Origin: Rhodocyclaceae bacterium
Lineage (GTDB): Bacteria; Pseudomonadota; Gammaproteobacteria; Burkholderiales; Rhodocyclaceae
Direction of reading: 5' to 3'
NCBI GenBank assembly: GCA_018883265.1
Contig: VEQK01000019.1
Coordinates: 1 to 34,542 of the forward strand
DNA: 34,542 bases
This document shows, piece by piece, positions 25,463 through 33,391 of this stretch. The stretch's first letter is position 1. Every line of letters begins with the position of its first letter. The notes under the pieces are model-generated. The model was not told the origin of the DNA. It ran no database searches and saw nothing but the letters and a program-made list of their open reading frames with translations. A program made the translations under genes and the position numbers.

Positions 25463-25585
25463 ATTTATCGAGTGAGCAAGCGGGAGTGCGAGGCGCACCG
25501 CGCGCAGCGACCGAGACATATCAGGCCGATAGGCGAGGGAGCGAGCACGGAGCAACAAAGCAATCACCTTGCGTCACCGATAAAT
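25463..25585. repeat. 123-bp MITE-like imperfect palindrome
   Basis: The two ends carry inverted repeats: 25463-25489 and the complement of 25560-25585 begin with the same ATTTATCG and continue GTGA-GCAAG with small gaps and end TGC; I count 23 matches in about 29 aligned positions. The inside is GC-rich with GAGC/GCGAG runs. It begins at the stop codon of the porin gene and fills almost all of the space to the metal-binding protein gene. It may be a small non-autonomous mobile element or a structured mRNA spacer. I saw no second copy in the window. Confidence 0.55.
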
Positions 25586-27234
25586 CAGTATTTGTGAGAG
25601 CCGTGGGCGCCAAGAGACATAATGTACTGCAGGAAGATCTGGTTATTCGTCAGGCCCGGCCCGAACGACGTATCCTGCGCCAGCTGCAAACGGATCAGCG
25701 AATATTCCGAATTGGCCCAATCCAGCATCAACGTATTGCGATACGGATCCCAGCCGCTCTGAACCTGCGACCCGGCCAATGTCGCGCTGGGCAGCCCATA
25801 ACTATTGGTGCCATTGAACACACGGTCATAGCGGTAACCGACACGCCATTTCGGAATGAACTGGTAGATTCCCTGTGTATAAAAGCCCTGCTGGTTCTGT
25901 GCAAAATTGCTGCCGACACATGTTTCGGCATTATCGACGCCGCACCCTGTGGTGCTGGTCATATTGCCGCTCTGCTTGTTCCAGAACATTTCACCCTGTA
26001 ATTTCAGGTTCTGTGAGGTCGGATTGCCGAACGGCGCCCAACGATACACAAAGTCGGCGATCCAGACGGTGTTGCCGCCGTTGAAGGTCAGGGTGTCATT
26101 GTTCGAGAGCGTGTAGGTCGCCGGGTTGGCGCTACTGCCGCTACCCGTCGTCGAGCGTACCCAGGAAACGCCGCCCTGCCAGGAGTGCGAGTCACCCATA
26201 TCGCCACCGGTCTTGGCATAGAGCGACCCAAGGCGCGGCTTATTCTGATTGTAGTTGCTGTTGTAGGTTTCGCCATAGCCGTTGGAACCCTGGGCGATTT
26301 CGCCGCCGAGTTTGAACAGCAGATTGTCGGACGGCGCGATCCAGCTGAGCTGCGCCCCCGTTTCATTGAGTTGCCCACCGAACACCTGCTGGTACACCAG
26401 CGGCATATCGACAAAGTCCCACTCGTGTGGGTGCTTGTCGTTCAGATAACCGACATTCGACCAGTATTTACCGGCCTTGATCTTGGTGCCCCAGGGCAGC
26501 CCCAGCGTTTCGGCATAGAGTTCCTCGGTTTTGAGCGAGGTGCTGTCACCCTCCTGCTCGAAGACAAAGCGCGCTTCGCCCCGGAACAGATTGTCGACCG
26601 CGCCCTTGAAGACCAGTTCGGTCTCGCCGATACCAAAGCCGCGCGGCAGATTCTCGCCACCGTTCGGTAGCGTCCCGGCATACGGGTTGGCTTGGGGATT
26701 CTGGCTCTGCGCCGAGTATTTCGCATCCAGGAACAGCTCGGCGCCCAGATCGATAGTGCGATCTTTGCCGCCCAAATTCGGGAACACCGTCGGTGCAGCC
26801 GCCACGGGTGGCGGGGCGACATTCGTAATGGCGTCCTCCACCGAATCGGTCTTTCTGATCTGTTGCGCTGCGTTGTCTTTCTGGCGACCCGGTAACGGCG
26901 GGTAGGTTTCGAAGCGGGTGCTCGATGAGGATTCGCTGGCGGGGGCCTGGGCCACAACTTGGGGTGCGGTGGCAGGTGTCTTAGCGGCCACGTTTCGGCG
27001 CTGCGATTCATAGCGGGTTTGGTTCGCCAGTTGTGCATTCTCCTGCTGCAGTCGTTGCACCTGGGATTCCAGCGCCGCGATGCGGCCTTCGTATTCCGTT
27101 TTGAGCTGACGCAGGCCGGCCTGGATCTGAGTCAGCTGCGCCTGCACATCCTCCTGGGCATAGAGTGGGGTGCAGACCGCAAAAAGGGCAAAACAAAGGG
27201 CGCGCATGAGCGCGCGGCAAAAGACGTAAGACAT
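25585..27234 (-). CDS. Coiled-coil outer-membrane porin-like protein
   Basis: A 549-residue protein with a signal peptide (cut near LYAQED, residue 26), a heptad coiled coil at about residues 30-70 (LTQIQAGLRQLKTEYEGRIAALESQVQRLQQENAQL), a Pro/Ala-rich linker and a beta barrel from about residue 155. Barrel features include ETELVFKGAVDNLFRGEARFVFEQEG, FYTQGIYQFIPKWRVGYRYDRVF and a last strand ending in Tyr after MSLGAHGSHKY. The layout is like trimeric porins with an N-terminal coiled coil. I recall similar proteins beside zinc ABC importers. Substrate is unknown. Confidence 0.75.
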   Translation of the reverse strand: MSYVFCRALMRALCFALFAVCTPLYAQEDVQAQLTQIQAGLRQLKTEYEGRIAALESQVQRLQQENAQLANQTRYESQRRNVAAKTPATAPQVVAQAPASESSSSTRFETYPPLPGRQKDNAAQQIRKTDSVEDAITNVAPPPVAAAPTVFPNLGGKDRTIDLGAELFLDAKYSAQSQNPQANPYAGTLPNGGENLPRGFGIGETELVFKGAVDNLFRGEARFVFEQEGDSTSLKTEELYAETLGLPWGTKIKAGKYWSNVGYLNDKHPHEWDFVDMPLVYQQVFGGQLNETGAQLSWIAPSDNLLFKLGGEIAQGSNGYGETYNSNYNQNKPRLGSLYAKTGGDMGDSHSWQGGVSWVRSTTGSGSSANPATYTLSNNDTLTFNGGNTVWIADFVYRWAPFGNPTSQNLKLQGEMFWNKQSGNMTSTTGCGVDNAETCVGSNFAQNQQGFYTQGIYQFIPKWRVGYRYDRVFNGTNSYGLPSATLAGSQVQSGWDPYRNTLMLDWANSEYSLIRLQLAQDTSFGPGLTNNQIFLQYIMSLGAHGSHKY

Positions 27235-27303
27235 GATGGTTCATTCCTGAAAAGACAACGACAACACCGCCGCTTCACGGGCGGGCTGCGGAGATTGCGG
27301 GTT

Positions 27304-27654
27304 TCAGGAAAGAACGGGTGGGGCGCGCTGGCTGGCGCGCTCCGGCGCCAGATATGGGGTATTAGGCGCCAGTGCGTGTGCTTCAAAACTGCGCACAATC
27401 TGTGCCGTGATGATGATCGACTTGCCGGTCAGGCCCGAGCCGTGTGCCTGATATTCCAGGCAGACCAGGCAGCCGCTGTTGTCCGGGAGCGTCGAGGCGT
27501 CATCGAGGGTCATCGCCGCCATGACGGGCTTGGCGCCATGCTCGACCACGTGACGCGCTAAACCGAGCTGCGTCACCAACAGCGCGCAGATCACCGCCAG
27601 CGCCAGCAGCATACGGGCAAAGGGGGTGTGGAAAGTCTCGCGCAGCAAGGACAT
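27304..27654 (-). CDS. DUF2946-like small exported protein
   Basis: A 116-residue protein with an N-terminal hydrophobic helix (about 14-33, MLLALAVICALLVTQLGL) and a C-x2-C pair (Cys62, Cys65 in GCLVCLEYQAHG), His35 and His39 in ARHVVEH, and an ARAPP-like tail (SQRAPPVLS). It resembles the DUF2946 protein at 20067 in layout but with weak identity. It is the first gene of the minus-strand metal set, 69 bases before the porin. ATTCTA (27664-27669) reads TAGAAT on the minus strand and may be its -10 element, which would give a very short leader. Confidence 0.58.
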   Translation of the reverse strand: MSLLRETFHTPFARMLLALAVICALLVTQLGLARHVVEHGAKPVMAAMTLDDASTLPDNSGCLVCLEYQAHGSGLTGKSIIITAQIVRSFEAHALAPNTPYLAPERASQRAPPVLS

Positions 27655-27734
27655 AACCTGCGCATTCTACCCGAAGTGCAGACCCGAAGCGGTTTTCCGG
27701 GACGGCGCCCGTGGCGGGTTGCCAGCCCGGGCAT

Positions 27735-29834
27735 TCAGGTTCTTAAAAACCCCTCGGCATGCCCGAACCAGCGATCCATATGAATATCGGTCAGGTCGGC
27801 GCGAGTTTGGTCGGCCTCACGCAGCATCTGATCGGCAATCTGCTGTGCTGCCGGAATCAGATCGGCGTTGCGTTCCAGATCGGCATAGCGCAGCATCGGC
27901 ACGCCGCTTTGTCGTTTGCCGATCAACTCGCCGGGGCCACGCAGTTGCAGGTCGGCCTGGGCGATCGCGAAGCCATCGGTGTTCTCGAAAATAACCCGCA
28001 GCCGTTCTTTGGCGGTTGGCGACAGCGGCTGCCCGAACATCAGAATGCAGGTGCTTTCCCGTTGGCCTCGGCCGACGCGGCCACGCAACTGATGAAGTTG
28101 CGCCAGGCCAAAGCGCTCGGCATGCTCGATCACCATCAGGCTGGCATTTGGCACGTCGACACCGACTTCAATGACCGTCGTCGCCACCAGCAGCTGCACG
28201 TCGCCATCAGCGAAAGCGCGCATCGTCGTCGCTTTCTCATCGGCTTTCAGGCGTCCGTGGATTAGACCCACCCGATAGTCGGGTAAGGCCTCACAGAGCA
28301 ACGCATGCGTATCGATCGCTGTTTGCAGTTCCAGCGTTTCCGATTCCTCGATGAGCGGGCATACCCAGTAACATTGTTCGCCAGCGGCGATCGCATTGCG
28401 GATTGCCGCGATGACCTCCTCGCGACGCGTATCGGCAATCAGCCGGGTGCGAATCGGCGTGCGCCCGGGTGGCAGTTCATCAATCACCGAGCAATCCAGA
28501 TCGGCGAAATAGCTCATGGCTAAGGTGCGCGGAATCGGCGTCGCCGACATCATCAGCTGATGCGGGTTATTGCCCTTCTGTCGTAATGCAAGTCGTTGCG
28601 CCACCCCAAAGCGGTGTTGCTCGTCGATGATGACCAGACCCAGCTTCGAAAAATCGACCGTGTCTTCAATCAGGGCGTGCGTGCCAACAATCAGCTGTGC
28701 ATCCGATGCGGCCGCCAAAAGATGCGCCGTGCGGTCGGCTTTTTTCTGACTGCCCGACAGCCAGGCGACTTTAATACCCAAGGGCGCTAGCCATTCGATC
28801 AATTTGTTGTAGTGCTGTTCGGCCAGCAGTTCGGTCGGCGCCATGAACCCAACCTGATAACCCGCTTCGATTGCCTGGCACGTGGCCAGCGCCGCCACGA
28901 TGGTCTTGCCGCTGCCCACATCACCCTGCAGCAGTCGCTGCATCGGATAGTGCTCGTTCATATCGGCACAGATTTCTCCGTAAGCGTGCTGCTGTGCCCG
29001 GGTCAGTGCGAAAGGCAGACGTTTGATTAATGCATTGGTCAATGAACCATTGCCGCGTAAACCGGGCGCACCCTTTTGACGGCGGGCGAGTCGCGCCTTG
29101 CGCAACGAGAGTTGTTGCGCGACCAGTTCTTCGAGACAGATGCGCTGCCAGGCCGGGTGCGAGCGGGTGTTGAGTGCGCCGACATCCACCGCCGGTGGTG
29201 GCGCGTGCAGAAACTGCAACGCTGCGGTGAGCTTAGGCAAATGCTGCGTGTGTGGATTGCGCGGCAACGTCTCGGAGAGCTGCAGATCTTTGAGCACCTT
29301 GCCGATGCGCTGGCGGAGTTGCGCCTGCGACACACCGGCCGTCGTCGGGTACTGCGGCGTCAAGGCCTCCGAAGGCGCCGCAGTCGAAGTCTCGTCCGTC
29401 GGCTTGCTGATCGTCGGATGCACCAGCTCCGGCCCCAGATAGCCGCTGCGCAGATCGCCCCAGACATGTAGTATCAGCCCCTCGTCGCGGGCGCGCTCAA
29501 ACTGTTTGGTCTGGCTACCGTAAAAATTGAGAAAGCGACAATTGGCGCGGCCGCTCACGTCTTCCACCTGCACCAGCAGCTGACGCTTCGGCCGAAAGGC
29601 AACCGTTACCGCGCGTACGCGCACGGCAAACAGCGCCGGGCCAGCGGCGGGCGCGTCGCTCAACAGCGTAATACGGGTCTGGTCTTCGTAGCGCAGCGGC
29701 AAATGCAGCGCAAAATCCAGCGGGCGGCGTAAGCCCAGTTTTTCCAGGCCCGCGGCAATCCCGTTTGCCGACTTGCCCGGTTTAGTCGACGCAGGTTTTT
29801 GGGTAGTCTTACCGGATGCGCCTGCGCGGGCCAT
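27735..29834 (-). CDS. recG: RecG ATP-dependent DNA helicase
   Basis: A 699-residue branch-migration helicase that remodels stalled forks. It has the N-terminal wedge/OB domain (about 60-140), Walker A GDVGSGKT (304-311), DEQH box (404-407), MMSATPIPRT (motif III), and C-terminal helicase motifs LLVATTVIEVGVDVPNA, QLHQLRGRVGRG and LQLRGPGELIGKRQSG. The N-terminal 30 residues (Lys/Ala-rich) are longer than in E. coli RecG. It is 13 bases after ridA on the same strand, a common pair in betaproteobacteria. Confidence 0.95.
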   Translation of the reverse strand: MARAGASGKTTQKPASTKPGKSANGIAAGLEKLGLRRPLDFALHLPLRYEDQTRITLLSDAPAAGPALFAVRVRAVTVAFRPKRQLLVQVEDVSGRANCRFLNFYGSQTKQFERARDEGLILHVWGDLRSGYLGPELVHPTISKPTDETSTAAPSEALTPQYPTTAGVSQAQLRQRIGKVLKDLQLSETLPRNPHTQHLPKLTAALQFLHAPPPAVDVGALNTRSHPAWQRICLEELVAQQLSLRKARLARRQKGAPGLRGNGSLTNALIKRLPFALTRAQQHAYGEICADMNEHYPMQRLLQGDVGSGKTIVAALATCQAIEAGYQVGFMAPTELLAEQHYNKLIEWLAPLGIKVAWLSGSQKKADRTAHLLAAASDAQLIVGTHALIEDTVDFSKLGLVIIDEQHRFGVAQRLALRQKGNNPHQLMMSATPIPRTLAMSYFADLDCSVIDELPPGRTPIRTRLIADTRREEVIAAIRNAIAAGEQCYWVCPLIEESETLELQTAIDTHALLCEALPDYRVGLIHGRLKADEKATTMRAFADGDVQLLVATTVIEVGVDVPNASLMVIEHAERFGLAQLHQLRGRVGRGQRESTCILMFGQPLSPTAKERLRVIFENTDGFAIAQADLQLRGPGELIGKRQSGVPMLRYADLERNADLIPAAQQIADQMLREADQTRADLTDIHMDRWFGHAEGFLRT

Positions 29835-29847
29835 GATGGGCGGGTGC

Positions 29848-30240
29848 TTATAACACCATCACGGCATCGGCTTCGATCTGCGCACCGCGCGGCAGCGAGG
29901 CAACGCCGACGGCGGCGCGCGCCGGATACGGTTCGCTGAAATATCGGGCCATTGTTTCGTTCACCTTGGCGAAGTTGCCGAGGTCGGTCAGAAACACATT
30001 CAGCTTCACGATGTGGTTCAGCGAACCACCGGCGGCCTCCGTGACGGCTTTCAGGTTCTCGAAGACCTGCGTGATCTGCGCATCGATACCATCGACCATC
30101 TCACCGGTCGCCGGGTTCAGGCCGATCTGACCGGACAGATAGACCGTGTCGTTCACATTCACGGCTTGCGAATAGGTGCCAATCGCGGCGGGGGCTTTCG
30201 GGGTGACGACGATGGTGCGGGGCGTTTTAAAGGTGGTCAT
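29848..30240 (-). CDS. ridA: RidA family enamine/imine deaminase
   Basis: A 130-residue YjgF/RidA protein. [31 protein letters not shown] and the end [27 protein letters not shown] are family blocks; the Arg of YPARAAV is the conserved carboxylate-binding residue. It hydrolyses reactive enamines released by PLP enzymes such as threonine dehydratase. It sits 20 bases after the AbiEii gene and 13 before recG. The leader has AAGGAT before the ATG on the minus strand. Confidence 0.94.
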   Translation of the reverse strand: MTTFKTPRTIVVTPKAPAAIGTYSQAVNVNDTVYLSGQIGLNPATGEMVDGIDAQITQVFENLKAVTEAAGGSLNHIVKLNVFLTDLGNFAKVNETMARYFSEPYPARAAVGVASLPRGAQIEADAVMVL

Positions 30241-30260
30241 GTTGAATCCTTATAAATTGA

Positions 30261-30968
30261 TCAAACTGTACAACATCTCTTTAGTGCTTTGATGCGTTGC
30301 CACACCAAGGCTTTAGGAATCGTCATTGCCATGGCTTGCATGCATCGATCCAGCCATCCTGTTTTGTTCTGCAGGTGATCAACCGCTTTAAGAAGATCAC
30401 GTTGAATGGATTCGCCATAAGCCTGTTCGGCCTTGGTAATCGCGTTTCGAAGTAGTTGTTTTGAAGGCTGCATCATCGCTAGATCAATGACATCCCGATT
30501 GAACACGCCCGCATCTGCCCATCGATCAGAGTTGGCCAGTAGTTTGCTGGCCGCCATGTCCAGAGACGTGAGCGTTGAAACGTTACAGAGTCGATCTGCA
30601 ACACGGGGTGTCTCGAAGCTAATACGCCCCTCAAGAACAATCTCGAACTTAATGGAGTGATCGGCCACTGACAGTGTCGTGCGGATGCCGTATTGGTCAG
30701 CCCGAATATCCCGAATTTGTGAGACTAGCTGCTGGTTGGGCTGCAGAATGGCGTTGATACCTGCACCGCGAGTCATGAGAAGACGAAGTTCTCGATAATG
30801 GACGATATCAGAGACCATAAAGTCCATATCGACCGATTCACGATACTCGCCGTAGCGCAGCGCAATGGCTGTGCCGCCACCAAAATAGCAGTGATGCGCC
30901 CGGAGCAAATCGGCGTTCAGCAGGCTGAGTATCTGGCCGATTCGCTGGTGGTGAGCGCGTTCAAACAT
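30261..30968 (-). CDS. AbiEii/AbiGii-type nucleotidyltransferase toxin
   Basis: A 235-residue DUF1814 (COG2253) protein. The nucleotidyltransferase core is visible: FGGGTAIALRYGEYRESVDMDF, with GG at 31-32 and the S-x-D-x-D catalytic acids Asp47 and Asp49, followed by KFEIV (motif III Glu) and LDMAASKLLANSDRW plus RDVIDLAMM. MenT/AbiEii toxins transfer nucleotides to tRNA or other targets. I chose the ATG at 30968, which overlaps the XRE gene stop by 8 bases; the frame is open to 31004. The residues before this ATG (SHMFERAHH...) are not conserved. The last gene of the two-gene module is followed within 20 bases by ridA. Confidence 0.85.
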   Translation of the reverse strand: MFERAHHQRIGQILSLLNADLLRAHHCYFGGGTAIALRYGEYRESVDMDFMVSDIVHYRELRLLMTRGAGINAILQPNQQLVSQIRDIRADQYGIRTTLSVADHSIKFEIVLEGRISFETPRVADRLCNVSTLTSLDMAASKLLANSDRWADAGVFNRDVIDLAMMQPSKQLLRNAITKAEQAYGESIQRDLLKAVDHLQNKTGWLDRCMQAMAMTIPKALVWQRIKALKRCCTV

Positions 30969-31434
30969 GTGGGAAGTCACCGCCGAGCCCTGTCTGTAGG
31001 GCATTAATTAGCTGTCGTTCCGTATCGTCCAGCTTTGCAAGATCCAGGTGTCGCCAGTTCCGCTCATAAATGTCACGCGCTTCGATCGGGGTTAGCGAAT
31101 CTGTGCCATGAACTTGCCAAGCGAGCTGACGAAGCTGCGGAAAATCGTCAAGCCTGATTCTGGTGGGTATGCTTTCCTCATTTTTTGAGACGAGGGGCTT
31201 GTCTGCGTCAGGGAGCCTAAGGCCGAGTGCCGACAAAACATTGAGATAAGCCCCAATCGCGACAGAAGGCTCGCCTTTCTCGATGCGGTGCAAGGTCACG
31301 CGGGATATCCCCGCAGACTCGGCGGTGTTGGTCGCATTTACGCCCAAGGCTTTTCTCCGTGCACGGATTTGCTCACCCAGCCGATGGAGATGGGTGAGAC
31401 AGGCGTCGGTGGCAAGAACCGCGTTTTGTCCCAT
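30961..31434 (-). CDS. XRE-family antitoxin/regulator for AbiEii
   Basis: A 157-residue protein with a Cro/XRE helix-turn-helix at about residues 17-72 (LGEQIRARRKALGVNATNTAESAGISRVTLHRIEKGEPSVAI) and a C-terminal domain (about 90-157) of unknown fold with DFPQLRQLAWQVHG and YERNWRHLD. AbiE antitoxins usually have a winged-helix AbiEi fold, so an XRE partner is not the textbook type. I chose ATG 31434 because the promoter -10 lies just upstream and TTG 31455 would lie inside the promoter. Its stop overlaps the toxin start, showing coupling. It likely represses its own promoter through the nested palindrome at 31435-31486. Confidence 0.8.
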   Translation of the reverse strand: MGQNAVLATDACLTHLHRLGEQIRARRKALGVNATNTAESAGISRVTLHRIEKGEPSVAIGAYLNVLSALGLRLPDADKPLVSKNEESIPTRIRLDDFPQLRQLAWQVHGTDSLTPIEARDIYERNWRHLDLAKLDDTERQLINALQTGLGGDFPHV

Positions 31435-31486
31435 AACGTTTCTTATTATGTACAAAAAATCAATTTTGTCAATTATAAGAAACGTT
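31435..31486 (-). promoter_or_regulatory. TA promoter with nested palindromic operator
   Basis: On the minus strand a -35 TTGACA (31467-31472) and a -10 CATAAT (31445-31450) are spaced by 16 bases. Outer 12-bp arms (31435-31446 and 31475-31486, AACGTTTCTTAT and complement) are perfect, and inner 6-bp arms (31452-31457 and 31464-31469) share the same dyad centre, 31460.5. The predicted start (about 31438) is about 4 bases from the ATG, so the mRNA is almost leaderless. The operator covers the whole promoter, as expected for autorepression. Confidence 0.78.
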
Positions 31487-31493
31487 TATAGGG

Positions 31494-32930
31494 TTATCGG
31501 TTGGCGAGGCTATGGCTCAGCTGATCAATCGCTTCGCGCAGCGCGCCATAATTGGCGGTGGCCTTGGGGTCCTGGATCATCACCACCAGCGTGTGCCAGC
31601 GGCCGCTGTTGTCCTGCACATAGCCGGCGGCGGTACGCGCGTTTTCCAGAGAGCCGGTCTTCAGGCGAATACGACCGGTATCACCACCGTTGTTCCTGTT
31701 CCTTTTGAGCGTACCATCGGCGCCGCCAATCGGTAAGGAACTCAGCATCTCCGGCATGCGCGGATCATGCCAGATGATGCGTAGCAGGCTGGTCATTTCT
31801 TCAGCGGTGGTTGCTTCCTTCCGCGAGAGGCCGGAGCCGTTCTCAATCACCAGATGCTTCATCGGCACGTTGCGGGCAGCCAGTGTCTGGCGCAGTGCCT
31901 GTTCGGCGCCCGCCTGCGTCGACGGCGCGTCGGCCAGCAACAGAAATAACTGACGCGCCATCACGTTGTTGGAATACTTGTTGATGTCGCGCACGAGTTG
32001 CGCTACCGGTGGCGATTCGCTGCTCGCAATCAGGGAGGCCGATGCCGGTTTGATCCCGCTGACCGCTTTGCCGTTCCAGCGGCCGCCCATTTCTTGCCAC
32101 AGGCCACGGATGAGTGCTTCGGCATATTTATTGGCACCAGCTTCGCCGACGAGGTCAGGGTCCTGAGTGTAAAAATGTCCGGCAAGCTGCAACGTCTGAG
32201 GTGTGCAGCTACGCGGGAATTGTCCCTTGAGCGTGATTCTGAAGTTGCTGCTGATGCTGCTTTGAATGGCGTCTTTCCAGTCGCTGCACGGTCCATCACC
32301 GGGTTGCAACTGATTGTCGATTTCAGCGCCGGCCAGTGGCGTTTCCAGCCGGGTCTGAACGGCGCCATTCTGCATCATCAGCACCACCTGGATTGCCCGG
32401 AAGTTGAGCAGCAGCGCGTCCGGCCCCACGTTATAGGGGCGCATCGGCTTGCCGTCAAAACGGGTCGGGTCGAAAGGCAGTGCAGCGGCCGGGCCGAAAC
32501 GTGATCGGTCGAGCACGATATTGCCGTTGATTTCCTTGATGCCCTGGGCGCGGAGTTGTCGCAGCAGGCTGGAAAGACGCTCGACGGTGATCGACGGGTC
32601 GCCGCTGCCGACGATGATGAGGTCATTGCCGTTCTGCCAGATCTCGGTCTTCAGCGTCGTGGCCGGCCCAAGTTTAACGAGCGCCGCGTAGGTCGTATAG
32701 AGTTTGGCGGTCGATGCGGTCAGTCTCAGTGCCTGGGGGTTCAACGACCAGGTCGTCCTGGCGTCAACGGTGGCCGCTGAGAGCGGTTGCGCGACCACGC
32801 TGACGTGGGCTGCAGGAATATCCACCGCCGCCAGCGACTTGATGAAACGGCTGACCGCCGGATCCTCGGAAGCCGAGACAGACGGGGCAATGCCGCATAA
32901 AATAGCGAAACCAATCAATAAAATCTTCAT
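31494..32930 (-). CDS. dacB: PBP4-type D-Ala-D-Ala carboxypeptidase/endopeptidase
   Basis: A 478-residue periplasmic enzyme of the S13 peptidase family. Signal peptide 1-20 (MKILLIGFAILCGIAPSVSA). The active-site triad motifs are STAK (Ser73, Lys76), SNN (Ser320, Asn322) and KTG (424-426). The large insertion between the first two motifs is normal for this family. It trims peptidoglycan pentapeptides and cleaves cross-links. Upstream the open frame runs to 33056, but the signal peptide starts at 32930. Its start and that of the divergent lipoprotein are only 10 bases apart. Confidence 0.93.
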   Translation of the reverse strand: MKILLIGFAILCGIAPSVSASEDPAVSRFIKSLAAVDIPAAHVSVVAQPLSAATVDARTTWSLNPQALRLTASTAKLYTTYAALVKLGPATTLKTEIWQNGNDLIIVGSGDPSITVERLSSLLRQLRAQGIKEINGNIVLDRSRFGPAAALPFDPTRFDGKPMRPYNVGPDALLLNFRAIQVVLMMQNGAVQTRLETPLAGAEIDNQLQPGDGPCSDWKDAIQSSISSNFRITLKGQFPRSCTPQTLQLAGHFYTQDPDLVGEAGANKYAEALIRGLWQEMGGRWNGKAVSGIKPASASLIASSESPPVAQLVRDINKYSNNVMARQLFLLLADAPSTQAGAEQALRQTLAARNVPMKHLVIENGSGLSRKEATTAEEMTSLLRIIWHDPRMPEMLSSLPIGGADGTLKRNRNNGGDTGRIRLKTGSLENARTAAGYVQDNSGRWHTLVVMIQDPKATANYGALREAIDQLSHSLANR

Positions 32931-32940
32931 GGAGCGGATT

Positions 32941-33384
32941 ATGCCAGCCAAATTTGCCGTCAATTTGAGTCGTGCACGCCTTGCGCTGGCTGGTTTGATC
33001 GTCGCGTTTGCGACGTCCGCCTGTGCGCCGGATAATTTCCAGCTGGGCAAGAGCAAGCAACTCGATGCCTATCTCGACAGGATTTCGCAAAATTGCGGGG
33101 CGATGTTCATTAATAGTTTTCAGGTCTGGGTGTTGGCATTGGGTGAATCGGCCGATGCCGGTTATCAGGATTATTTTATCGACCAGGCCTCGATGCTGCT
33201 CTATGGCACGATTACACCGGATCAATATATCGCCGACATGAGCGGTTACTTCGACGATATGAGCCCGCGGGGCATGAAGACCTACCAGTGCATCATTGCC
33301 CAGCTCCCGGATCAGGCCCCGGCCTTACCCAAGGCCTACCGGGGGGTCATGAAGGCCGTGCCGCAAGTTTCCGGCAACGATTGA
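32941..33384 (+). CDS. Small lipoprotein of unknown function
   Basis: A 147-residue protein with a lipoprotein signal (LALAGLIVAFATSAC, Cys28) and a mature, mostly helical part with no family I recognise; it includes SQNCGAMFINSFQVWVLALGESADAGYQDYFIDQ and a C-terminal PQVSGND. ATG 32941 has GGAG (32931-32934) at 6-base spacing; an in-frame ATG at 32929 would overlap the dacB start codon. It is divergent from dacB and 7 bases ahead of the glycosyltransferase gene, so it may be co-transcribed with lipopolysaccharide genes. Confidence 0.68.
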   Translation: MPAKFAVNLSRARLALAGLIVAFATSACAPDNFQLGKSKQLDAYLDRISQNCGAMFINSFQVWVLALGESADAGYQDYFIDQASMLLYGTITPDQYIADMSGYFDDMSPRGMKTYQCIIAQLPDQAPALPKAYRGVMKAVPQVSGND

Positions 33385-33391
33385 CCAGCTG

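Noticed and set aside
30241-30260. TTGATCAA in the AbiEii-ridA gap as an FNR-like site
   Set aside because: It lacks the four-base spacer of an FNR box and is only a simple 8-bp palindrome partly overlapping the stop codon of the upstream gene.
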